Positions 22,363-33,825 of a stretch of 64,000 nucleotides of DNA are shown here, in pieces; the stretch's first letter is position 1; each line of letters opens with the position of its first letter. The DNA is taken from NCBI GenBank assembly GCA_947095585.1, contig OX352762.1, positions 28,744,669 to 28,808,668 of the forward strand. The letters run 5' to 3'. Under the pieces are notes generated by a model. The model saw only the letters and a list, made by a program, of their open reading frames with translations. It ran no database searches and had not been told where the DNA came from. The DNA comes from Nephrocerus scutellatus. Its lineage: Eukaryota > Arthropoda > Insecta > Diptera > Pipunculidae. The translations under genes were made by a program, and so were the position numbers.

Positions 22363-22521
22363 TGGGAATCTTTACTGCATAGCATTGAATCAATGAAGAA
22401 ACTTGCAGATGCGCTTTTAACTATGTTTGCATCCACATATTACTGTGAATTTTTTTTTTATATGAATTATTTTGAGAGCAGTACTAGAAATAAACTCGGA
22501 AATGAATTACCTCCAAACTGA
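22363..22521 (+). pseudogene. hAT transposase C-terminal dimerisation domain fragment
   Basis: One uninterrupted frame reads WESLLHSIESMKKLADALLT, then MFASTYYCEFFFYMNYFESS, TRNKLGNELPPN and a stop. The order ALLTMF.STYYCE, then the MNYFESSTRNKL region, is that of the hATC dimerisation domain of ZBED-like and GTF2IRD2-like hAT transposases. The DDE core upstream is missing or displaced by the nested repeats. Together with the TIRs and TSD this confirms the hAT identity. Confidence 0.75.
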
Positions 22522-22854
22522 TTAATACAAAATATAAACTTAATATAAAGAAACTCGCAGAAAATAAACAACAGCAGATTTCTCATCAAATAACGTTAAA
22601 AGTATCTATCAATACAACTTCTAGATTTAAGACGTTATCGAAGTCAATATTATTTAATTTATTTTTTTTTTGTTCTTCTCTTGGTAACATAAAAGAATAT
22701 ACAGATAAAAATTTTTTTTAAAATTTTTTTATTGTGACTGTTGAAAAAAACAACTGACCCAACTGACCTACATTTCAAAAAGGTTTGCCATCTCTGGTAT
22801 AGTGTATCGATATAATATTACATACCGGTAGCGATCAATAAATAATTCAATTCA

Positions 22855-23040
22855 GCTCATATACCCGGAAAAAGGATCATAGCCGAAGTTCGTCAAGGTT
22901 CCTAACTTGGCCCAGTAATGTTAAGCCTGTACACCTGAACTTTCAACTGCCTTCAAGCAAAAAGTTTTAGGAAGAGTAAGGAGTATTGTTGGACCTGTAT
23001 GTGATAAAGGACAATCCTTATCGTAGAAGTCTAGAAAGGC
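22855..23040 (+). mobile_element. Short chimera of two reverse transcriptase fragments
   Basis: The first 70 bases read AEVRQGS, a stop, LGPVMLSLYT, the PQGS-LGP palm motif of Jockey/CR1 elements. About 25 bases later the text becomes KVLGRVRSIVGPVCDKGQ, the C-terminal region of the RTE family at 9000-9638. The two pieces are out of their normal positions, which suggests template switching or a repair patch. Confidence 0.45.
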
Positions 23041-23359
23041 TTTCGCAATCGTGTAAAAATATAAGCGCGTTAGTTTTTTTTAATTTAATTTACAACATCA
23101 TGAAAAGTTTAGAAAGCACTTATATAAGACCTGGTTGATTCATGGGATATAATGGGAATGCCAAACTAAGATTATATCCATTAGAAATTGGTATCGCTGG
23201 AGGGTTAAATATTTGCTAGACCCGACCCTTAACGCCAGAGAAAAAATAATTTCCATAAAAACCTATATAAGAGTATTAAACCTAGCGATCTGTTTTAAAA
23301 TCGATGTGGCTATGTGACGGAAGTTGAAGCGAAAGCAAGCTTACAAAGAATGAAATCAA

Positions 23360-24985
23360 TTATGGACACCCAAGCCCTAAAGCTAACATCGACCGGCTAA
23401 AGATCCCCTCAGTACGCCAACAATTAAGAGATCATTTATCGCAAGGAGTGGAAGCAATCAGCAGCTCACTGCCGTCAACCATCCAGGAACATTGGAAGGC
23501 TGTAAAAAATGTTTTCACATCTGGAGCGGAAAGTATTGTTGGTAGAAGCCAGGCAAGGCACAGTACGTGGCTTACCGAAGATACCTGGAGGCGGATTGAA
23601 GAACGTAAGCTACTTAAAGCTCGTATTGTAGATATACCAGCAGCAGCGAGGATCGAGTAAGAGTCCATGTATCGAAGAAAAATAAGAGAAGTGCAGCGTA
23701 GTGTAAGACGTAACAAGCGTAACTATATTAACAACCTGGCCTCAGAAGCAGAGGAAGCAGCGAGCAGGTGCGATAGCAGAACAGTTTATAGAATCACCAA
23801 AGAGCTGACAGGTGGTCACCGCTCTAGCCAACATCCGGTGAAAGGCCAAGATGGTGCCATACTCCCGAATTCACACCACACTTCCCAGTAAAGATGAGAT
23901 CGCTATCGAGATCAACACACTAAAAAACAACAAGTCGGTAGGACTAAATGGTATACCCGCAGAGCTTCTGAGTGCCGCTCCAACGACATCAGCAAAGCTT
24001 TTATATCCTCTTGTAGAGAGAGCTTGGGAGGCAGAAAGTTTCCCCGACGAGTGGAAGAAGGGAATGATTGTCAAGCTCCCTAAAAAAGGTAGTCTTATGG
24101 AGTGCTTTAACTGGAGAGGCATTTGCGCTCTTCAGTTGCAGTTGCAAAGGTAATAGCCAAGTACTTCATCGATTTTGAGAAGGCGTTTGACAGTGTCAAC
24201 AGACAGTTTATCTGGCTCGCCTTGCGCAGGAGAGGTATACCCGATAAACTAATAGCTATTATTAAAGCAACCTATGATGGCTCTAAATGTCATGTGCTGC
24301 ATGGAGGAAAGCTGTCAGAGGAATTCGAGATCCTAAGTGGGGTACGACAAGGTTGCATTCAATCGCCGATACTTTTTTTGGTGGTGATTACCAATGTACT
24401 TCGCGCAGCTTTATCTACTGGAAACGGAGGAATTCGTTGGACTCTTACATCTCAACTCAAACATCTGAATTACACTGACGACGTTTGTTTACTCTCACAC
24501 AGAATTATGGAGCTGCACCAAATGACAACAAATGTGGAGAGGGAGGCAAATGTTGCAGGTTTGAAGATTAATACTGCCAAAACAAAAATCATCAACCTCG
24601 GCACTAACTCAGTAACTGAAGTTAACATTGCTGGACAGCTGGTAGAGGGAGAGTAGAGAGAGGGTTTTCTGGCCTAACCGTATCTCTAACGAACATCTTT
24701 ACCAGAGAACGGGTCAGGAACCAATAGGCACAACCATCCAACGACGGAAGTGGCAGTGGATTGGTCATACACTCCGAAAAGGCGACAGTTATCCGTTATC
24801 TCAGGATGGTAGAAAAACGGGTCGTCCGAGAAATACATGGCGCAGAACAGTTGAGGAGGAGTCACGGCAATTAAGGAAGAGTTGGAGAGAGCTGAAGTTC
24901 ATTGCCAGGAACCGCACGCGATGGCGCGTAGGCGTAGTCGAGGCCCTAGGACCAACAAGGGGATATAGGACATAAGTAAGTAAGT
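23360..24985 (+). mobile_element. RTE/Proto2-like retrotransposon, internally deleted
   Basis: The post-endonuclease linker has GVEAISSSLPSTIQEHWKAV and AESIVGRSQARHSTWLTEDT. The reverse transcriptase begins INTLKNNKSVGLNGIPAELL and EWKKGMIVKLPKKGSLMECF. About 50 expected residues are then missing before YFIDFEKAFDSVNRQF (24164-24210). Next come LSGVRQGCIQSPILF and the active site as YTDD (24471-24482) instead of YADD. A second deletion leads to QRRKWQWIGHTLRKGD and TGRPRNTWRRTVEEE. The tail is TAAG repeats (24972-24987). It differs from the ATG-tailed RTE family in sequence and tail. Confidence 0.75.
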
Positions 24986-24989
24986 AAGG

Positions 24990-26738
24990 AAGCCCTTAAT
25001 CTTGTTGTAGTCCTCTCAATTTATAAAACTAACAAGTACGTTCAGAGTGGTTATAACTTCGCCGTAATATACAAATATCCGAAACGATGATGATTTAATG
25101 ATGAAATGATAAGGCACACATATATTTATAATTATGTCTCTTTAGATGTCTAGGATCTAGGATTGGCAGTAAAAGATTTCGCCTGTTTGAAAATGCCAAT
25201 GGTAATATTATTATTTATGTCTATAGTAAATGCAAAAGAAACTTGTAAAGTATTTATGTTATTTTTAAATTATTTAAGTGCAGAGTTGCTAACGAGTTGC
25301 ACAATTCGTAAATGTAATATTTAACTTGTTGTGCGGCCAACAAGTGAACCTACAACCCGTCATTACGCGTAACCGATCTAAAAGATAAGTTATTATGTCC
25401 TTTGTGCTTGTACTCGTAATAGTTATTCAAATAAGCCGCCCCAGTGCGAATTTCGTTAATTAGTCACGCAAAGGAAACCAGAGGAATTTAGTTTTCGATG
25501 TATGATAGCCGAGTGTGGATGAGTGCGTTTGTATCTGGAGGATGCATGCGGTTTGATTGAAGTGTACTCCGACCGCCATGCTGGAAGCGTTGATTAGAGT
25601 TCACACACACACACACACACACCTACACATACCGCATGCAGTAAGTTATTATGCAAACTATTCCTCTTCGGAACATAGCTGAAAGCAACTTTGTTTCTGG
25701 CTCTGTTTAACACTTGATGTTGGACATGAACTTAACTAACCAACCAACTTACAGACCACAACCACAAACATTAATGAAACTGTGTTCTATCGAGGTAATG
25801 GTTATATCGGGGAAGTGTCCATTAGTGCTTTGATCATCTATGATCACAGCTTGACACCGATGAGCACCGTCGTCTGGCCGTCAATGGGAGCATTTTTAAT
25901 AAAGAACTAAAGACGATGTCTGAAATATAAAATCTTTATTACAAATTACATAAGCGAGTTCCTAGTGTATGTGTTTTGCGCAAACTGCGGTGTATATTCG
26001 CAAAATGGGTGCGATAGTGCGACACATAGCACAGAAAATTTTCTTTAAACTTCTATTGAATTTTTACCGAACTCAACGAACCGAACATTGGAAACAAAGA
26101 CATGGACGCTTAAAGATTTACCTATATTTGTCCAACAAGACCGGAAATAACCGGAAATACGATAAGAATTTTGCTTTTCCTTTTATGTTTGAAAATATTA
26201 TTCCGTCACCTCTTCTCTCAGGGAGTTGGGAATGAAGTCGTTCGTATGTATAAATATAAATGGAACGACATTTCAGTCCGGGATTTTTTTTTTCAGATAA
26301 ATGGACCCCGTCCTGTGTGTGCTTTCAATGACTTTTAATTCCCCAAAAGGTTGTTAAGAGCGGCCGCCAGCCGTTTAAAATATGGCAATGAGAACATTAA
26401 GTGAGTGAGGGTTACATATTACATTCACAAGAGGAGAGAAGCATACATACACTACTCGGCACGTCCAGAGTATTGCAGTTTTTCCACATATTTCACCAGC
26501 AATTTTTATTTTTTATTTCCTTACTTTTTTTATTACATAATGGTCGTAGAATGCCCGATTAATTGACGGCGATTAAGTTCATTTTGTCCACAGTACGATT
26601 TGTGGGATTTTAATCGACTGTCGTTTTTTATTACTTGCCGTTACATGGTAGCATGCAACTTTAAAAAATGTTTCTTCATTAAACAAATTTTTTATTGGCT
26701 TATATTACTCTTTTTTTACATTAAACTGTAAATAACGT
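24990..26738. other. No recognised gene; CA microsatellite
   Basis: AT-rich DNA with a CA dinucleotide run at 25602-25622. An 88-codon frame at 25969-26235 has no recognisable domain. No transposon termini or protein motif seen, so part of this may be unique host sequence. Confidence 0.4.
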
Positions 26739-26749
26739 TAGGTAAAAAC

Positions 26750-29266
26750 AAATAGACAAGAGGTCCTAGATATCACCCTTGTCTCCGACTCAATTCACCA
26801 CAAAATTCTAAACTGGATGGTTTCGGCTGAGCACTCTTTCTCAGATCACCGTTACATTCAGTTCAGTCTGGACGATGAACCCCCTTGCCAATCAGTATTC
26901 AGAAATTATCGCAAAACCGATTGGCTTGACAATAAGGTCCAGGAACTCACCTTAGCCTTAACTAGAGCGCTGTCCGCTTCCTGTCCTCTTATTCTACCTA
27001 GGGGTAAGAAGAGACCACATTTTTGGAACTCTGAGCTGGGCCAATTTAGAAAAAGCTGTAGAAAGCTTTTCAACTTCGCCAAGTTCACAGGAACAGAGAC
27101 CGACTGGGATGCCTATAAAGAATCCCTTAAGCTGTATAAAAAAGAATTGAGGAAAGCCAAGCGCGCATCCTGGAGACTCTTCTGCGGCAGAATGGAAGAG
27201 GCTTCTGAAGCATCAAGGCTCAGGAAAATCCTCTCAACTAATCCAATAATGCCTAGCTGTCTGAAAAAAGCTGATGGCTCGTGGACTACTTCTAGCGAAG
27301 AATCGCTAAATCTGCTTCTATATACCCATTTCCCAAATAGCTCTCATACTACCTCCAACACAGATCAATTAGGCATAATAAAATCTCTCGAGATATAATT
27401 GATAAGGACAAATTGCTTTGCACTACATAGCTTCAAACCATATAAATCTGCAGGACCAGGCGGCATAATCCCAGCCGAACTGAAAAGGATAAAAGGCATT
27501 ATCCTTCCTTTGCTTGAGACAATTTTCAAAAGTTGTCTTGATCTGGTCTATATTCCAGTCATATGGAGAGAAGAGAAAGTGGTCTTCATTCCAAAAGCAG
27601 GTTAATGTTCCCACGTCAGTTCAAAAGACCTCAGACCCATTAGCCTTTCGTCATTCCTTTTAAAAACATAAGAAAAAATCAAAACATCTGCGATCACGGA
27701 TGCGCTGTCGACTTTGGGGGTGAACGACTCACTGGGTGAACTGATTGATCTTCTGCTCACAAGTAGGATCATCAATTCAAGACTTGGTGTGTCGTCTGTC
27801 AAAATATTCGTCAGCACAGGCACCCCGCAAGGAGGAGTCCTGTCCCCACTTCTTTGGAACCTGGTGGTGAATGAGCTGCTGGTTCACCTGATGGTGGAGG
27901 GCTGCGGAGTGATCGCCTAAGCGAACAACGTTGCCATAGCCGTCTTAGAAAAGCACCCACACTCCTTGAAAGACCTTCTGCAGAATGCTCTAAATGAACT
28001 AATAAGCTGTACAGATCACTGTTGTCTAGGGGTAAACCCCCAAAAAACCGAACTTGTCTTCTTTACGAGGAAGTTTAAAATCCCACTCGTCAACCCTCAG
28101 TCCATCAAGGGCACAAGCTTGATTTCTCCGATAAGGCCAAATATCATGGTCTTATTCTGGATAGGAAGCTAAGTTGGAAACCATTAATACAAGAAAGAGT
28201 CCGTAAAGCCACAGTGGCACTCTTCTCAAGCAAAAAAGCCATAGGAAGTAAATATGGTCTTCAACCGCATATCGCTCATTGGCTGTACACAGCAGTAGTC
28301 AGACATATTCTGCGACAGAGTCCAAAGATCAGCTTGTCTTTGTGTGAGCGGAGCGCTTCGTACAACTCCCTCTGCTGCACTGCTCAACCTTGATCCACTC
28401 GACATCTTCGGCAGACAACTGGCTGCAAGCGCGGCTACTCGCCTCAGAGCAATCTCTCAGTGGACCGTGAATGATTTCGGCCACTCTTCTATCCTGAATT
28501 CAGTCAGGACTCCACTTGTCAATATAGACTACACCATTCCGCAGCTCCACTTTAACAAAAACTTCCAGGTCACTATCCCCTCCAGGTCTTCTTGGGAGGA
28601 AGGTATCTACTTCGATCTACACAGACGGGTCGAAAACTGATGAAGGGGTTGGTGGAGGTGTCTTTTCAAAAAGACTAAACCTAAGTCTCTCTTTCCGTCT
28701 TCCTGATCACTGCAGTGTTTTCCAAGCTGAAATCATGGCTATTAAGGAAGCCTTGTCTTAGCTGAAGAGTAATTTTCAAAAAGACTAAATCTAAGTCTCT
28801 CTTTCCGTCTTCCTGATCACTGCAGTGTTTTCCAAGCTGAAATCATGGCTATTAAGGAAGCCTTGTCTTGTCTGAAGAGTAATGTCATATCTGTTAAGGA
28901 TATCCACATTTTCTCGGATAGCCAGGCTGCGCTAAAGTCCATGGAATCAGTTTCCACAAATTCCATTCTAGCCCGGAATTGCCGATCGTCTCTTGAGGAG
29001 ATGGCAGAGAAGTTTAATATTCACCTGTGCTGGGGCATAGAGACATTCCTGGTAATTGTATGGCTGATGAACTCGCCAAAAATGGAACCACACTACCCCT
29101 ATTGCCTGAATATGGTTCACTAGGCATGCTGATCGCTACGTGCAAACTCATGTTTAAACGGGATGCTATAGTAAAAACACACTATAGACTATAGACACAA
29201 CGGACCTTCATGGTCTAAGTGCGTCGGTTTGGACTGACGGCCACTTCAACCTAACCTAGTCTAACC
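26750..29266 (+). mobile_element. LOA/I-type non-LTR retrotransposon with RNase H, decayed
   Basis: Exact flanking repeats TAGGTAAAAAC (26739-26749 and 29267-29277) bound a 5'-truncated copy. It opens at the end of the endonuclease (AEHSFSDHRYIQFSL, 26826-26870). It continues through the linker and reverse transcriptase (YKSAGPGGIIPAELKRI; STGTPQGGVLSPLLWNLVVN at 27812-27870). The active site reads ANN after a stop where FADD is expected (27918-27929). Thumb text follows (CLGVNPQKTELVFFTRK). RNase H has TDGSKTDEG, FQAEIMAIKEALS, FSDSQAALKSME and GNCMADELAKNG. At least six frame changes and an internal deletion occur. The 3' end is CTAACCTAGTCTAACCTAG. Confidence 0.8.
28663..28882 (+). repeat. 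110-bp tandem duplication inside RNase H
   Basis: Positions 28663-28772 and 28773-28882 are two adjacent copies of one 110-base unit with three differences (28680/28790, 28760/28870, 28761/28871). The first copy ends the text ...KEALS with a stop, the second reads ...KEALSCLKS. As 110 is not a multiple of three, the duplication shifts the frame. Low divergence shows it arose well after the element inserted, or was homogenised. Confidence 0.9.
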
Positions 29267-29277
29267 TAGGTAAAAAC

Positions 29278-29992
29278 GAGAAAACTTAAATAAGCCAATA
29301 ATTTGAAGTATTCCGCAGCTGGTGGGTACTAGAAAAATTCGGAAGTCATTTCAAATTTGATTTAACGAGTTTATCAATATACATAGTCAATTAAAAATAC
29401 CAACGCAAATCTCTATTATTATACAAAACTAAGACTTTTCGCTTTGTGTCCTTCTAATCTTTCATGTTTAATTGTAGGCAGGACTATCGGCACCCATACT
29501 GCCTAGAAAGTTAAAATTACATTCGAGCTTCTTATTTAGAGTATAATTGTTTGCTTTAATAAAACTAAGGTTGAGTAATGTTAATTGAGGCAAAATAATG
29601 AAAGATTTTGGATTTTGCTAACAGTATTGCCCTTATTAATATCATATCGATGCACAGTGCTGCGGTTTTTTGGTAAAAAACAAAACATTAATAAAGCGGT
29701 GACTGAATATTCGAAAATCTATTTTTTGCTTCTTTAAAGTTTTAGAGCTTTTGAATTCGTTAGACCGAGTCTAAAAGACACACACAGTTAAGGTATTACA
29801 ATTTAAGCTGAAACAGCGTATTTTGCCTAAAACTCATAATAAGCGAACATTTCTGAGCACCGACAAATTGTTGAACTTCCTATCTTTAAACCGGCGCTGT
29901 AGAGTAAGGTTCTCTATTCGGTAGTGTATAACGGCGAATGTTTAAATTTTTTTGTCTGGCTTTGCATTTTTTTTTTTTGGAAAAGTGGATTT
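29278..29992. other. No recognised gene
   Basis: AT-rich sequence between the LOA-type copy and repeat Y. I see no protein motif, repeat terminus or RNA gene. Confidence 0.4.
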
Positions 29993-30190
29993 ATCGTGCG
30001 AGTTAGAAGCTTGAAGAGTAATGTACGCTATTTTTCACACGATCAAAACCGGTTTTTCTGCTAATCCGGTTAAGCGCAGTGCAAAATTACTCTGGGAATG
30101 TGTGTTCGCTGTGACTGCAGTAAATAATAAAAGTATTTTATTAAACAGTCATTTTCGTCTATGGGCGTGTGGAAATATTATTAAAATTGT
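29993..30190 (+). repeat. Dispersed repeat Y, copy 2
   Basis: Starts with TTATCGTGCGAGTTAGAAGC as in copy 1, contains AAACCGGTTTTTCTGC (the CCGGTTTGGACGCG block of copy 3), GTGTGTTCGCTGTGACTGCA and TAAATAATAAAAGTA, and ends AACAGTCATTTTCGTC, TATGGGCGTGTGGAAATAT. This is the shortest copy. It defines the common core of the family. Confidence 0.6.
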
Positions 30191-30479
30191 TTCTAAGCAA
30201 AACTGAAAATCATCACCCAATTTAACTCAGTCAGTATTGGTGATGATACTCGTAGCACAGTTAGAAAACCACTTGACCACCGACCGATATTATAGTTGCA
30301 TATATTGCAGTATAAACATGTACGGTGAAGTTAATGTAGGAGAAATCTAGATTTAGAACAAAAACAATCTGATGATGAGCACAATATTTTTCAATGTTTT
30401 TTTTTATCGAATTTTCAATTAAACAAACTTCTTTCTGCACTTAATCATTGTTCCACATTTGAAAATGAAAATATATTGC

Positions 30480-31682
30480 ACAATATATCTAGAAGATATA
30501 CAAAACGCACTACAAGGGCCATATGGGTCTGCAGAAGACTTTACGGCAGAACTTGGGGTCTCAATCCTAAGATGATACACTGGATGTATACAATGATGGT
30601 GAGGCCCATTATCACGTACGCGGCCATAGTTTTGTGGCCGAAGGTGCTTGAACGGACAACGGCAGACGAGCATCAGAAGCTTCAAAGAATCGCCTGTCTC
30701 GGTATTAAAGGTGCCATGCGTACCTGCCCTACGACAGCATTAGAAGCTATCGTAGTGCTTTCGCCCCTGCAAATCTTCATTAGGAAGACGGCCGCTAGAT
30801 GCGCTATAAAGCTGCAACTAGAATATAAGTATAAACCAGCGACCATGTGGGACACCTGAAAATTCTCAACTTAATTCCCGAAAGAGACATGTTCTGCACA
30901 ATAACCGACTTTATGGTCAGGGAGCACTGTTTCGGCAGGTTATTTGAGGTAGAAGTCTTAGACCGAGCAAGCTGGTCTAATGGTGTTCCGGCACTAGACG
31001 CTAGTGGTCTGGTTTGGTTCACTGTTGGATCGGAGATGGAATCTGGAGTTGGTGCTGGCGTCTCCGGACCCAATACAAAGGTCTCGATACCAATGGGATT
31101 AATTCCCACGGTTTCCAGGCTGAACTCCATGCCATAGAGATCTGCGCTAGGATAAACCTTAGTAAAGGCGTTAAGGGCGCGAGAATATATATCTATTCAG
31201 ATAGTCAGGCAGCACTCAAAGCTCAAAGGCGTCAACTGGAGTGCCGCCACAAAACTGATTAACTTTTGGGAAGGCAAACTTCGCCTGGCTCAATGGGAAA
31301 ATACCCCGGAGCTGAGGCAATCCAAACAACTGATCAGACCCTTCTCATATAAAGAAATCCTGAATTTAGATAAAGGCAGCATTAGGAAGCTAGTGAGTTT
31401 TCTAACCGGCAATTGTGGCTTAAGGTATCATCTTAACAAAATTGGTGTGGGCTCAGAGACAGAATGTAGGTTCTGTGCAGAGGATGAGGAGTCATCCGGG
31501 TTCAATATTCAATGAGGAAATATGCCCGGCAGCGGAGTTGAAAAACTCCGCTACTAAGGACATTCTGTCTTTTATTAGGAAAGTTGTATGTGTCTTAGAC
31601 AATTAGTGCCCTATTGATACAATAGATCTTATAGGTCGCAGTGTCAGTCACTTCACTAGGGTAATCTCAAAAAAAAAAAAAC
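30480..31682 (+). mobile_element. LOA/R1-type retrotransposon 3' half
   Basis: The copy begins in the post-thumb region (TRAIWVCRRLYGRTWGLNPK, MVRPIITYAAIVLWPK, LQRIACLGIKGAMRTCPTTA; 30505-30740). The RNase H reads WFTVGSEMESGVGAGVSGP, where the first catalytic aspartate of YTDGS is valine (about 31018-31032). It shifts frame into AELHAIEICARINLSKG and YIYSDSQAALKAQ (31189-31230). A zinc-knuckle-like end follows: LVSFLTGNCGLRYHLNKIG then ECRFCAEDEESS. The tail is A12 (31669-31681). AGAAGAT on both sides (30491-30497, 31685-31691) is only a weak TSD candidate. Confidence 0.75.
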
Positions 31683-31799
31683 CAAGAAGATTTTATTAAA
31701 CGAAAAACACTTATTTTGATTCATACATACATACGAGTATTTCGCCCTGCTTAAATATGAACATATGCAACATCTACCTGTTGTACGCTTAACAAACAG

Positions 31800-32222
31800 A
31801 TAAAAAAACAACCCATAAATATTAAAAATTGTTCATGGAAATTCTCTAATAACCAAAAGTATACTGAATTCCACTATAAACGCTGAAATATAAAAATACA
31901 TACGAAGCACTGCAACCCTACAACAAAACAACCCCAATCGTAAAGTAAGCAGCGCTGCCCACAGCGCACAACGCACACAGAATACAGTCATTATATGTAG
32001 TATGAAATGATCTGATGCCGGGAAAAAAATTTTGCATGGGAGCCCCCCGACCCCGCAGTACGATCACTCTCAAATTTTAATAAAAAGTATTGTCACCGGA
32101 AATATACATGTGTGCAAAATTTCAATAAAATTGGACTTTGGGAAGTGGGTACAAAATTGATCACAAGATCTGACCAGCCAGCCAGCCAGGGGCACGCGAA
32201 GTTAATATAGAGAATTTAAAAA
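31800..32222 (+). mobile_element. Element X, alternative-interior subfamily
   Basis: Both ends are clear: AACAACCCATAAATATTAAA and GGAAATTCTCTAATAACC at the start, GCCAGCCAGCCAG, GCACGCGAAGTTAATATAGA and AATTTAAAAAATT at the end. The interior matches 21449-21870 (CACAGCGCACAACGCACACA, ACAGTCATTATATGTAGTAT, GATCTGATGCCGG). Only one standard unit is present, at the 3' side. At about 420 bases it is a good reference for this subfamily. Confidence 0.7.
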
Positions 32223-32299
32223 ATTAGATTTGATAGGATAGTTATTAAAAAATTTTTAATCATCCATTTATAAATATGGGTTTTACTGCTGTAATGCTT

Positions 32300-33825
32300 A
32301 ATTTCGTGAGCGGTCGTGAGGGGGTTTTGGGAGGGTCTTTAGTGGTGTTCTTGATGGGGATAAGGTGTTTAGTGTATTATTGAGAAGGTCTTACGAGGAT
32401 TTTGAAGTGTTCTGGAGGGGTTATTGAGCGGAGTCTTGAGGGGGTTTTGAGAGGGTATTTGGTGGCGTCTTGAGGAGATCTTAAGAGGGTCTAAAGGCAA
32501 TTTTTAGAGGGTCCTGATGGGGTCTTGCGGGGGTCTTGCGGAGATCTTAAGTGGGGTATTTGGGTGATTTTGAGTGGAGCTTAAGTGGCTTTTGAGAGGG
32601 TTGTGAGTGGAATCTTGAGGGGGTCTTGACGGAGGTCTCGGCGGACGGGAGATGATGTGATGAGATGTTTTTAAGAGGATCTTTAGTGGGGTATTGAGGA
32701 GGTCTTAAGGGGGTCTTGAGTGGGTTTTGAAAGGATCTTTATTGGACTCTTGAGGTAGTCTTGAGGGGAGTTTGAGAGCGCCCTTGGAGAGTCTTAAGTT
32801 GTTTTTAAGAGCGACTTGAGCAGGAGCCTTGAGGGGGTTTTATAGGGGGCATAAAGAGGTTTGACGGTGGTTTTGCGGGGGTTTTTATAGGGCCTTTATT
32901 TGATTTTGAGGGGTCTTTATGTGGTGTTGTGGCGGGTCTCGAGGGGGTCTTGAGAGGATTTTGTGGTGGTCTTGGGGAAGTCTTAAGAGGCTTTTCAGGG
33001 TATATTGAGAGAGCCCTGATTGATATCTTGAGGGGATCTTGAGGGGATCTAGAGGGGCTCTTAAGAGAATTTTAAGTGATTCTTGAGGGATCTTTAGGTG
33101 GATTTGAGGGGGTCCTGTGGGGGGTGTTTAGGTGGTCTTGAGTGGGGCTTAAGGTAGTTTTGAGAGGGTTGTGAGTAGAGTCTTGAGGGAGTCTTGAGGG
33201 GTCTTGAGTGATCTTTAGGTATTCTCGACGGGGGTCTTGAGGTTATTTTAAAATAGCCCTAAGTGGGGTCTGGCGGGGGTCTTGAGGTGCTCTCAAGAGG
33301 GTTTTAAGGAATTCTTGAGGGTGATGGTGAGGGTAAGGGTCTTGAGGGGGTTTTGAGGGAAGTCTTGAGGGGGGTCTTGATTTGGTCTTAAAAGGGATTG
33401 AAGCGGTTTAAGGAAGGAGAGGGTCTTGGGAGTTTTTAGTAGGTCTTCAGAGGCAGTCTTAAGGTGGTATTTAGGGAGCCTTGAATGGGGCCATAAAATG
33501 GTCTTGAGGGGTTTTCAGAGGGTCTTGATTGGGTGTTGAGATGGTCTTGAGGGCGGTCTTACAGGAATTTTTAGTTAGGGTTAAGTGGGGTCTTCAGGGA
33601 GTTTTGGGAGAGTTTTTTGTGAGGTTTTTAGGGGGTATTAAAGTACCTTTAAGGGGTTCTTAAGACGGGATTTAAAGGGGGTCTCTAGTGGGTTTTGAGT
33701 GGGGTCTTTACGTGGAATTAATGGGGTCTTAAGGTCTCGAGTGTGTCTTGAGTTAGTTTACTTTTTTTTGGTCTTAAAGGGGTATTTTCGGGGTGTTTCA
33801 GGGGCCTTTTTGAGGTTTCCATATT
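32300..33825 (+). repeat. G/T-rich minisatellite, 1.5 kb
   Basis: The plus strand is a degenerate array of GGGTCTTGAGG-like units separated by variants such as GGGGTTTTGAGAGGG, GTCTTAAGTGG and GTCTTTAGTGG. Repeat spacing is about 10-20 bases with much indel noise, so no fixed period can be stated. G runs of three to five recur every 5-15 bases on one strand only. It directly joins the fold-back region at 33826. Blocks of the same motif in inverted orientation lie at 52480-53715 and 55975-56735. Confidence 0.85.

Larger units (their letters stand above)
20256..22796 (+). mobile_element. hAT transposon remnant with TIRs and 8-bp TSD
   Basis: The left end CAGCAATGGCGAGCCT (20256-20271) and the right end, read on the minus strand as CAGAGATGGCAAACCT (22781-22796), match at 12 of 16 positions. 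The flanking octamers are GTAGAGTG (20248-20255) and GTATAGTG (22797-22804), one mismatch, as expected for an 8-bp hAT duplication. Subterminal GGTCAG/CTGACC motifs occur at both ends. A transposase C terminus lies inside at 22363-22521. Most of the interior is foreign: two element X copies and one repeat Y copy. Without them the hAT-derived part would be about 1 kb. Confidence 0.8.

Noticed and set aside
29250..29270. Interstitial insect telomere repeat (TTAGG)
   Set aside because: CTAACCTAGTCTAACCTAGG is only two to three imperfect units and coincides with the 3' end of the LOA-type element, next to its TSD.
31670..31682. Processed pseudogene poly(A)
   Set aside because: The A12 run directly follows LOA/R1-type coding sequence and is that element's tail.
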